The position numbers and the translations under genes are program-made. Source: Chitinophaga sp. HK235 (GTDB taxonomy: Bacteria > Bacteroidota > Bacteroidia > Chitinophagales > Chitinophagaceae). From it: a stretch of 64,000 nt of DNA. The stretch covers positions 496,001 to 560,000 of the forward strand of contig NZ_CP073766.1 in NCBI RefSeq assembly GCF_018255755.1, read 5' to 3'. How positions within the stretch are numbered: position 1 is the stretch's first letter; each line of letters starts with the position of its first letter. Under the pieces are notes generated by a model. It was not told the origin of the DNA. It searched no databases and was given only the letters and a program-made list of their open reading frames with translations. This document shows, piece after piece, positions 24,002 through 31,625 of the stretch.

Positions 24002-25516
24002 TTAAATTGTTATTGGATTATTGGTATTGGGTTGTTCTTTATCGAACGTGATCAGTTTTATGATTGCGGCCAGCATGGCATAGAAGAAAAAACATCCTGG
24101 TATCTGGCCGATAGCTACCTGGGTATAATGGGCGATAATATAGCCGTACAAAGCGGCCACAATGGCCGCATAATAACCTTTAATCTCGGGCGATCGGCTA
24201 CGATAGTAGTTTCTGATACCGGTACGCAGTATGATGAAGTAGGTGAAGCAGGTAAGTGCCAGTCCTACCCAGCCCATTTCCAGTGCGCTTTTGAGATAGC
24301 CGCTATCGGGCGGAAAGCCTGCCAGTGTATGCCCGGGATTATACTGGGCACCTACTACGCCGGAGGTACTTAATCCTCCTCCCAGCGGGTGACGCAGGAT
24401 ATAAGGCTGTATCCTTTCCCTGTTGACATCCCTGACGTTGAAAGAGGCGTCATCTGATAAAAGGAAGGTAGTACGGATACGGCTGATGGTGCCGTTGTGT
24501 ATTGGTCCAAACAGGATGAATACAAACACCATGACGGCCATGATGGCAAATGCCAGCGTTCTTTTGCTGGTGATGGTCATCATGATAAAAAATATGATAC
24601 CGGCAGGCAGCATGGCATAAGCGGTACGGGTACCGGAAAAGGCCATGCCCAGTATCATGGGAATACTGATACCTATCAGCGTCCAGCGCAGTTTGCGGTT
24701 AACGCTGCTCATAGCAAGCACCAGAGAAAATATCACTGCATCGGCCATCAGCATACCATACGCTGTAGGGTCGGAAAGAAAGGAAAACTTCCGCATACTG
24801 CCGGCCTGGAAATATAATTTGAAACGCAGCGGATCGCGGTTTACCCAACTGTCTTCAAATCCCAGCAGTCCATGCCATTCCTGGAAACAGCCGTATAGCC
24901 CTGCCAGTAATGATAATCCCAGCCATAACTTTATAAACTCCTTTACCGCTTCTATGTCTTTGAAGATATAGAGTGCTGTATAGAGGATCATAAGGAAGTT
25001 GAGAAACTTCCTGAAAGCAAAGATCCATCCGGGTATGGAGTCCATCGAAGGATTAAAGAATTCTACCAGGAAAAAAGCCACAAAGAGAAAATACGCTGTG
25101 GTAATCGGATTCCTGGTGTGTTGCCAGTATTTTTCCCTGACAATGGTTTTCCTGAAATAAATTCCGATAAAAGTAAGGGCGATCAGCGCGTCAACGCCGA
25201 GTCCTACGGGTAGACTCTCGCTGATCAGCCGGTTGATATAAAAAGCAAAAAAGGAAAGGGTAACAGTAATGTAAAATCCCAGCCTGGTGTTAAACAGACA
25301 GATAAACGTAAGCGTGCCACCCAGCAGACCGGCAATCACCAGGAGACCGATCCGTTCATCTATCCTGGCGATAGCAAATGACATGACTGCTGCGGCCAGC
25401 CCCATGAGGATATATCCCAGGGGGCTGTTCAGTTTCCGCTCACCAATCTGATGTTTGATCATGTTGGTGAAAGCGGTAAAGATGCCGGTTTTTTTATTGG
25501 TGCTAATGTAATTCAC
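24002..25516 (-). CDS. O-antigen ligase/polymerase family protein (Wzy-like)
   Basis: This 504-residue polytopic membrane protein has about twelve hydrophobic segments and one large periplasmic loop (about residues 330-390). The loop contains FNVRDVNRERIQPYILRHPLGGGL, the kind of Arg/His-rich loop that defines Wzy_C ligases and polymerases. GTRTAYAMLPAGIIFFIMM precedes it. In a Wzx/Wzy locus it most likely polymerises repeat units on the periplasmic face; a WaaL-type ligase is the alternative. It lies between the 34-residue membrane peptide and the TolC-like gene. Confidence 0.82.
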   Translation of the reverse strand: MNYISTNKKTGIFTAFTNMIKHQIGERKLNSPLGYILMGLAAAVMSFAIARIDERIGLLVIAGLLGGTLTFICLFNTRLGFYITVTLSFFAFYINRLISESLPVGLGVDALIALTFIGIYFRKTIVREKYWQHTRNPITTAYFLFVAFFLVEFFNPSMDSIPGWIFAFRKFLNFLMILYTALYIFKDIEAVKEFIKLWLGLSLLAGLYGCFQEWHGLLGFEDSWVNRDPLRFKLYFQAGSMRKFSFLSDPTAYGMLMADAVIFSLVLAMSSVNRKLRWTLIGISIPMILGMAFSGTRTAYAMLPAGIIFFIMMTITSKRTLAFAIMAVMVFVFILFGPIHNGTISRIRTTFLLSDDASFNVRDVNRERIQPYILRHPLGGGLSTSGVVGAQYNPGHTLAGFPPDSGYLKSALEMGWVGLALTCFTYFIILRTGIRNYYRSRSPEIKGYYAAIVAALYGYIIAHYTQVAIGQIPGCFFFYAMLAAIIKLITFDKEQPNTNNPITI

Positions 25517-25531
25517 TGATATTATCCGGGT

Positions 25532-25636
25532 TTAGAAAAACAACATTTTTACAAAAAGGAACAGCAGTGTAAAGGCTACGAATGCAGTAACCATGATCTC
25601 TAAAATGTTGTCATTACTAAATCTGTTGTCTGTCAT
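25532..25636 (-). CDS. Small membrane peptide of 34 residues
   Basis: A complete ATG-to-TAA frame lies in the 131-base gap between the glycosyltransferase and Wzy-like genes. It begins MTDNRFSNDNILEIMVTAF and continues as one hydrophobic helix ending in VKMLFF. It fits as a single-pass membrane peptide with its polar N terminus outside the helix. Its position 11 bases after the glycosyltransferase stop codon and 15 bases before the Wzy start codon suggests translation as part of the operon. No known family was recognised. Confidence 0.45.
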   Translation of the reverse strand: MTDNRFSNDNILEIMVTAFVAFTLLFLFVKMLFF

Positions 25637-25647
25637 AATAAGAATGA

Positions 25648-26862
25648 TTAGTTGGCCTGTAATGCTCTGTAGTGGTCGCTCATCTTACCAAGGCTAGTTT
25701 CCCAGGTATGTGTCAGGGCAAATGTTTTTCTTGCTTTTCTGATATCACTGCCTGGTTCTTCCGCCAGTGCTTTTTCTATATTGATGATATAATCTTCTTT
25801 TGTTTTACACTGGTAGATATAACCTTCAAATAGTTTCATGGCCAGTGTTTCCGTAACTACTACCGGTTTTTCGAGCACCATGTACTCATCGAGTTTGCGG
25901 GGGTAGTTGCCGATGGTCATACCATTTACCAGCTGTGGGTTCAGGCATACATCGAAGAACTGAATGAACTGCGGTACCCTGACCTCTGTTGTATTACCCA
26001 GGAAATGTACATTCGGCATCTTATGCAGTTTGCTTTTTTCGAAGGTTTTGTCTTCAGGGCCTACCAATACAATGCTCCACTGCGGCCGTTCTGCGGCGAT
26101 ATGTTCGAGGATGCTGATATCCAGTCGTGAAACGATCAGGGCGCCCATGTAACCGATGATAGGACCTTTGATATGTGCCATCTCTTCCGGCATGGTAAAA
26201 GGAGTGGCAGGGAAGAAACGTTCAAAATCACAGCCCTGTAAAATGTTGTAGGTGCGGGGATTGTATTTCCTGCCATAGTCCTCCAGGTAGTCGGAGTTGG
26301 TGACTACCATGCTGGCTTTAGCCATCAGAGATGGTTCCAGGCGTTTGCCATGTCTTACGAAAAACGGATGTGTGGCGATATTGTCACGGCTGTAGTAGAT
26401 ACAGTCTGTCACTTCCGGCAACAGCTCAATCAGATACTGACCACGATAGAATTCGTTGTCATTAAACAGCAGTACATTCTTAAATCCGAGTCTTTTCAAA
26501 GCCTGGTTGATTTCTTTGGCCAGCCGTTTATTATTGATTTTGTTAACAAAGTCGAATACCGGTGCAAACGGAATCCAGTTAACGGATTCCAGAATGGTAC
26601 GGGGGTCCAGTGTCCAGAAGTTTGGTCCGATGCTGTTGATGTCATCGGTTTGTTTTTTCAGGCTTTTGAGGCGTGTTTGTACTTTGGGGTCGTCTTTGGA
26701 ACGAATAAGTGTGATTCTGTCCAGTGCACGGTTCACATACAATACCCTGTTAAACTGAGATAATTCCTTCGCTACATTTTTGCAATTACTGCCAATAGCA
26801 ATGTCCCAGGGTTGAAGGCCAACTACAAGGATATCCCTTCCTTTGATCATCTTACTTTCCAT
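25648..26862 (-). CDS. Glycosyltransferase (GT-B, family 4/1-like)
   Basis: This 404-residue GT-B glycosyltransferase has an N-terminal acceptor domain (DILVVGLQPWDIAIGSNCKN, YVNRALDR). Its C-terminal donor domain shows IIGYMGALIVSRLD, WSIVLVGPE, NVHFLGNTTEVRVPQFIQ and PRKLDEYMVLEKPVV, the equivalent of the EX7E nucleotide-sugar motif. It should transfer a sugar to the lipid-linked repeat unit at the inner membrane. Starts at 26862 or 26850 are possible; the latter gives an ATGA overlap with the flippase stop codon, so translation is probably coupled. Donor sugar unknown. Confidence 0.85.
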   Translation of the reverse strand: MESKMIKGRDILVVGLQPWDIAIGSNCKNVAKELSQFNRVLYVNRALDRITLIRSKDDPKVQTRLKSLKKQTDDINSIGPNFWTLDPRTILESVNWIPFAPVFDFVNKINNKRLAKEINQALKRLGFKNVLLFNDNEFYRGQYLIELLPEVTDCIYYSRDNIATHPFFVRHGKRLEPSLMAKASMVVTNSDYLEDYGRKYNPRTYNILQGCDFERFFPATPFTMPEEMAHIKGPIIGYMGALIVSRLDISILEHIAAERPQWSIVLVGPEDKTFEKSKLHKMPNVHFLGNTTEVRVPQFIQFFDVCLNPQLVNGMTIGNYPRKLDEYMVLEKPVVVTETLAMKLFEGYIYQCKTKEDYIINIEKALAEEPGSDIRKARKTFALTHTWETSLGKMSDHYRALQAN

Positions 26863-28196
26863 TTTAATAGAATTTTTTGTTGTAAAACTGCAATGATATC
26901 AGGATAGAAAAGTATCATGTGCTTGAATGTATTAAAGAGGCTGCTGCCGATCTTTCTGTACAGAATAATCTGGGTGATAATAAAACAGATAGCATAGGAA
27001 GTCATTGTACCGTAAGCGGCGCCCATCAATCCGAAATGCCTGGTAAAACTCCAGCAGATAAAAATATTACAGATAGCGGTGATGGTGTTGACCGCGAAGT
27101 TTGTTTTGGGAAGGCCAATGGAATCCATAATTGTGCCAAACTGTTTGATGAAAGGCAGGAACAGCCCATACAGTATGGTGATCTGCAGGATAGGGGCTGC
27201 TTCTTCATATGATGATCCTGCGATGATATGCAGCACAATCTTCGGTAACAACAGGATGAAAAAACTTACTGGCAAAGCGATGGCCAGTATGGCACCTACT
27301 GCTTTCTCATAATAGAATTTTACTTTCTCCATATTACCGGCTTCCATCATTTGCGCGCTTTTGGGAAAAAGAATATCGGCGAGTACCTGAGAAGGAACAT
27401 CCACCAGATTGGAGATCCGCAAACATACGCCGTAAAGGGCCACAGAAGCGGTAGACAGATAGGAAGAGATCACAAACTGATCCGTGTTCCGGAATACGGA
27501 AGCACTGATGTTGGTCCCAAAAACATATTTGCCGAAGTGCCATAATTTCTTCACCCAGTCCATGTTAACCCGCAAAGTACCCGTCAGAAATTTACGGGCG
27601 AACAGGGCAGATACCAGCGCACCACACAGAATACCTGCATCAAAAAACAGGACCAGTTTGGTGAGCGTAATGTGTATGCTAGCCAGGAGGCTGACAACGA
27701 TTAATCCAAAAGAAACACCTTGTCGCGTAAGGTAAGCCCAGAAGATGCCTTTGAAATCGGCATTGGCATTCTGTACCCATTCAAAATGAGAAAAAGGTAC
27801 CAGCAACAGCAATCCCGGCAGAAAATAGTACATCACCGGTGCCAGGCCCGGTGCCTGTAAAAGATGGCTGACAGGGCCGATAAAGAATACGATCAGCAGC
27901 AGTATCGTCACGGTGGTAATACTGTTGAGGGTTAGTGCTGCAGTATGGATATAGGCATGTTCCTGTTTGTCGCTACTGTTGAGGTATTTAATAACCGCAT
28001 TCTTAATCAGCGAATGCCGGATCACTTCTATAATAGCGGAGTACACAAGGAAAAGGTTCCAGGTACCCATATCGGGTTTGGAAAGGGTGCGGGTTAAAAC
28101 AAGCACACTGCCGACACCGAATAACAATACAGCCGCTTTTTGTAAGCCGCTGTAGAATCCGGATCTAAGCCAGTAGGTATATTTTTGATCACTCAT
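26847..28196 (-). CDS. Polysaccharide flippase (Wzx-like, MATE/MVF superfamily)
   Basis: This 449-residue membrane protein has about twelve transmembrane helices. It should flip undecaprenyl-diphosphate-linked repeat units across the inner membrane. The N terminus LRSGFYSGLQKAAVLLFGVG and TRTLSKPDMGTWNLF follow the Wzx pattern. FRNTDQFVISSYLSTASVALYG is the conserved middle helix pair, and SAQMMEAGNMEKVKFYYEKA is the typical cytoplasmic loop. It ends overlapping the glycosyltransferase start and begins 27 bases after an acyltransferase stop. Confidence 0.88.
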   Translation of the reverse strand: MSDQKYTYWLRSGFYSGLQKAAVLLFGVGSVLVLTRTLSKPDMGTWNLFLVYSAIIEVIRHSLIKNAVIKYLNSSDKQEHAYIHTAALTLNSITTVTILLLIVFFIGPVSHLLQAPGLAPVMYYFLPGLLLLVPFSHFEWVQNANADFKGIFWAYLTRQGVSFGLIVVSLLASIHITLTKLVLFFDAGILCGALVSALFARKFLTGTLRVNMDWVKKLWHFGKYVFGTNISASVFRNTDQFVISSYLSTASVALYGVCLRISNLVDVPSQVLADILFPKSAQMMEAGNMEKVKFYYEKAVGAILAIALPVSFFILLLPKIVLHIIAGSSYEEAAPILQITILYGLFLPFIKQFGTIMDSIGLPKTNFAVNTITAICNIFICWSFTRHFGLMGAAYGTMTSYAICFIITQIILYRKIGSSLFNTFKHMILFYPDIIAVLQQKILLKWKVR

Positions 28197-28223
28197 AGTT
28201 GTTATTCAAGTATGGCTGCGGGT

Positions 28224-29327
28224 TTAACTTTGTTGTACCTGTAATTTTTCCTTGCCGACAGCAGGCCGCTCGAGGCTGTAAAGCCACCAGGCGCCGGCAC
28301 GTATGGCCAGGTTATAAATAATGATCGGTACAACTACTGCCATCACCAGACATATCACCAGCAGTAAAGGAACACTGGTAATACCGAATCCTTTCATTAG
28401 TACCATCCTGGTAGCAGAAGCTACCAGTACGTGAGATACATAGATGTATAAGGAATGATATCCCACTATCCTCAGCCATTTTATAGTATTGTAACGTTGA
28501 AGAATAAACGAAATATTATACATGAAAGCACAGCCGGTCAGCGCAATCAGCGCAAACAAAATCGGCTGGTAGGTTTCTACATACATATTGTCGTTCATCT
28601 GCAGGTCTTTGGTCAGGAAGTAATACTGGCCTGCCATAAAAAAGGGGAGTAGCCACCCGAAAGTTTTCCAGGAGGCATACTGCCGGAAGTTTTCCTTGTC
28701 CAGTATCCTGGATGACAACAGGTCACCCAGCGCAAAGAAGATATAGTAATGCATGATGTCGTACACAAAACCGAGGTCTATGTGTTTGATGCTGACATAA
28801 CTCGACAGGATATACAGTACGGCGCCGGCTGTCAGCTGTTGCCAGATCGGCATTTTGAGCAACTGGCGGGTAAAGACGTACAGCACGCTGACATTAAAAA
28901 GTGCATACAGGTACCAGAACTGGTCTATCCTGCGGGGGAAAAGAAAAATGTATCCATAGTCAGCCAGGCTTCTGTCTGCATTCACGTATCTGCTCAGGCA
29001 TATCTGCAGGGAAATCTGCAGCACAGACCATAACAGGTACGGATATAGTAAAGTACTGACCTTGTTGAACAATATTTTGCCTACTGTCCGCTTAGCCAGA
29101 CTCCTGCTAATAAATACGCCGGACAGAATAAAGAAGAGAGGCATCCTGAAACTATAAAAGACGATATTGGCATTTTCCAGCCAGGCATATTCCGTAGTGG
29201 AAGTACCCGTGCGGGAAATTCCCTCAAAAATATGGCGGTACAATACCAGGATAATAGCTATGCCACGGGCATAGTCTATCCATGCCATTCTATTGTTGTT
29301 TAAAATATCGCTGTTAAATAGTTTCAT
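28224..29327 (-). CDS. Acyltransferase 3 family membrane protein
   Basis: A second OafA-type acyltransferase (367 residues, about ten helices). RMAWIDYARGIAIILVLYRH carries the family His. SFRMPLFFILSGVFISRSLA and LYPYLLWSVL are conserved segments. The N terminus differs from the first copy, and Met14 could be the start. It lies 9 bases after the co-polymerase gene and 27 bases before the flippase gene, in the core of the operon, so it probably acylates the repeat unit. Acyl group unknown. Confidence 0.88.
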   Translation of the reverse strand: MKLFNSDILNNNRMAWIDYARGIAIILVLYRHIFEGISRTGTSTTEYAWLENANIVFYSFRMPLFFILSGVFISRSLAKRTVGKILFNKVSTLLYPYLLWSVLQISLQICLSRYVNADRSLADYGYIFLFPRRIDQFWYLYALFNVSVLYVFTRQLLKMPIWQQLTAGAVLYILSSYVSIKHIDLGFVYDIMHYYIFFALGDLLSSRILDKENFRQYASWKTFGWLLPFFMAGQYYFLTKDLQMNDNMYVETYQPILFALIALTGCAFMYNISFILQRYNTIKWLRIVGYHSLYIYVSHVLVASATRMVLMKGFGITSVPLLLVICLVMAVVVPIIIYNLAIRAGAWWLYSLERPAVGKEKLQVQQS

Positions 29328-29336
29328 ATCCTTTTT

Positions 29337-31523
29337 CTACAGGTCTATATTTTCCTTGTTAACACAGTTCAATATGGCGCCAGTGAACTTTCCATTCATG
29401 TTCTGCAGGAACTGAATGGATTCCTTATCGGTTTGTTTGATAGTAGATTTTGCAGAAACAACAGAGATCATGGTGTCGGCATAATTCAGCAGCTCTTTAC
29501 TGTCTGACCTGTCGTTGAGGGCTGCGCCTTCCATCAGAATATAATGATAGGTGCCGATGAGCGCAGACAGGTGACGTAACAGGTTATCATCGCCCAATAC
29601 TTCTGCGGGTGTATAATCTCCGCCTTTGCAACCAATGATATCCACGTTTTCGATAGCAGTAGCGGTGATGATGGATTTCACCTTGTCGTAGCTGTAATCG
29701 CTGGTAGCTGCAGAGAAGGATTCCAGTTCTTCTTTGGCTTCAAATTCTTTTGTCAGTGTATTGTTGATGAAGTTGGTGTCGATGATGAGCACTTTTTTCT
29801 GGCTTCTGCTCAGGCTGTGGGCGAGGGCTTTGATGATCGTTGATTTTCCTTCACCGGGGCGGGCGCTGGTAAACAGGTATATTTTATGGGTGCTGTTTTC
29901 AATTTCAAAACGCAGCTTACGCAGGTGTTCACGGAAGGTGACTGCGGGGGCGGAGGTAGCCGTTGCTGTGTCGAAGATGGTGTTCAGCGGAGTTTGTTTC
30001 ATATTGATTTTATTCACTACACCCAGCAGTTTCAGTCCTACCGTTTTGATGAACTGGGAAGGTGTTTTGATAGAAACATCAATATACTCCAGGAAGATGA
30101 TAGCCATACAGCAGAATACAAACATGCTTACGCCGGCCAGTGCCAGGGTCATCAAACGTTTGGAGGGCTCCGGCTCTACGGCTGGCTGGCCATAGAGAAT
30201 CTGCCGGTAGTTGTCCAGTGGCACCACGGTGTTGTTCATCACCGCGTCATAGCGGGATTTAACGTTTTCATATTCCTGTTGGGACAGGTTCACTTCTTTT
30301 TGCAGGGCGAGGTTGGTGGCACTGCGGGAGGCGGCGGCACCTACACTGCTATTCAGACTGCGTATTTTCTGTTGATAGGTTTCGATGTTCTGTTTGGAAG
30401 AACTGACCTGTATCTCCAGCTCTGTTTTCTTTTGTTGCAGATCAGCTTTGCTGATACCGCCTTCGGAGGGGGCATTGGTGGCCAGACTGGACAATTTGGC
30501 TTTATAGGCCGCTTTCAGTTTCTGGTATTTGTTGTACAGCTCTGTATCATTAGAGCCTTTACTGATATATTCCTGGTTGGCATCATTCATCTGGCTGCGC
30601 AGTTTGCTGATCTCTGCAGAGGCAGCAGTGGCTGCGCTGGCAGTCTGGGCATTGTTGCGGTCCATGTCAGCCAGTTGTCTGGTGACCTGCTGGAGTGAAA
30701 GGGTAGCACTGTTTAAGGTATTCTGCTCCTCGGTCATTCTGCTTTCAAAGGTGCTGATCTGTTCCATTTTACTGGAGCTTTCCACTGTTGCATCTACACC
30801 ACCCATGGTTTTGAGATTGTTGATCTTCTGGTCCAGGTCGGCCCTTTTCTGGGCTACCAGCTTTTCGAGTGTTTCAATAGACTGTACATTCTGCTGGGAG
30901 CGGGAGCTTTCGTTATTTCTCAGAAATTCGGAGCAGATCTGGTTTACCATGTAGGAAGATAATTCGGGATTGGTAGACCAGAACTGTACTTCAATGAAGT
31001 CGGTTCTTTGAATGCGGGCAACAGAAAGCAACTTGCGGACAGTTTCCAGATCGTACTGATATACTTTCATCAGCTCCTGTATTTTTCTTTCTTCAGGATC
31101 GTAGGAGCTTAACAATTTTTCTTCGGCATATTTTTTCTTCAGTACAGCGATGGCGGCTGCTTTATCCGCGTTGCGGTAAGCAGGTTTTTTCATGGTCTCC
31201 GCATCCAGTTTACGGAAGGGTGTCTGCGGTTTTTCCAGATCGTGGAGCATCAGGTTGTAAGTGACCATGCTCAGTACTTTGGTGGAACGAAGGGCTTCGA
31301 TGATGTTGCTGAACTTTACATCAATCTCATAAATATTAAAGTTTTCATCTTTCAGTTTCACCTGATCACTGGTTGTAAAACCCGTAGCCATCTGGGCAGA
31401 AGAACGATAGAGCTTTTTCTGGTTGAGCGTGAACAGAAATGCAATTGCCACCGCCAGCACACTGCTGATGAGGATCAGCCACTTTCTACGCATTAACGAA
31501 TTGAACAAATAAATCAGATCCAT
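29337..31523 (-). CDS. Polysaccharide co-polymerase (Wzz domain) with degenerate BY-kinase domain
   Basis: This 728-residue chain-length/co-polymerase protein has an N-terminal membrane helix (KWLILISSVLAVAIAFLFTL), a Wzz domain, a long coiled-coil region (about residues 200-400), and a second membrane helix near 455 (LMTLALAGVSMFVFCCMAII). The C-terminal cytoplasmic P-loop domain shows Walker A SARPGEGKSTI and Walker A' KVLIIDTNF. The Walker B segment reads YILMEGAAL instead of the usual IDxPP. The C terminus has no tyrosine cluster. Nucleotide binding may be kept while tyrosine autophosphorylation is doubtful. It should control polymer length with the Wzy-like protein. Confidence 0.85.
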   Translation of the reverse strand: MDLIYLFNSLMRRKWLILISSVLAVAIAFLFTLNQKKLYRSSAQMATGFTTSDQVKLKDENFNIYEIDVKFSNIIEALRSTKVLSMVTYNLMLHDLEKPQTPFRKLDAETMKKPAYRNADKAAAIAVLKKKYAEEKLLSSYDPEERKIQELMKVYQYDLETVRKLLSVARIQRTDFIEVQFWSTNPELSSYMVNQICSEFLRNNESSRSQQNVQSIETLEKLVAQKRADLDQKINNLKTMGGVDATVESSSKMEQISTFESRMTEEQNTLNSATLSLQQVTRQLADMDRNNAQTASAATAASAEISKLRSQMNDANQEYISKGSNDTELYNKYQKLKAAYKAKLSSLATNAPSEGGISKADLQQKKTELEIQVSSSKQNIETYQQKIRSLNSSVGAAASRSATNLALQKEVNLSQQEYENVKSRYDAVMNNTVVPLDNYRQILYGQPAVEPEPSKRLMTLALAGVSMFVFCCMAIIFLEYIDVSIKTPSQFIKTVGLKLLGVVNKINMKQTPLNTIFDTATATSAPAVTFREHLRKLRFEIENSTHKIYLFTSARPGEGKSTIIKALAHSLSRSQKKVLIIDTNFINNTLTKEFEAKEELESFSAATSDYSYDKVKSIITATAIENVDIIGCKGGDYTPAEVLGDDNLLRHLSALIGTYHYILMEGAALNDRSDSKELLNYADTMISVVSAKSTIKQTDKESIQFLQNMNGKFTGAILNCVNKENIDL

Positions 31524-31566
31524 ATTGCCGGATTCTTTAAAGTATAAAATAGTTTAATTTAATTGT

Positions 31567-31605
31567 CACTAAAAAATCCGGTTGTGAAGACCGGATTTTT
31601 TAGTG
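31567..31605. terminator. Strong bidirectional terminator
   Basis: CACTAAAAAATCCGG pairs perfectly over 15 bp with CCGGATTTTTTAGTG across a 9-base loop. It lies just after the stop of the 2268-residue protein gene (minus) and separates it from the co-polymerase gene. Confidence 0.85.
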
Positions 31606-31625
31606 ACCGGATTAACGTTTGTTAC

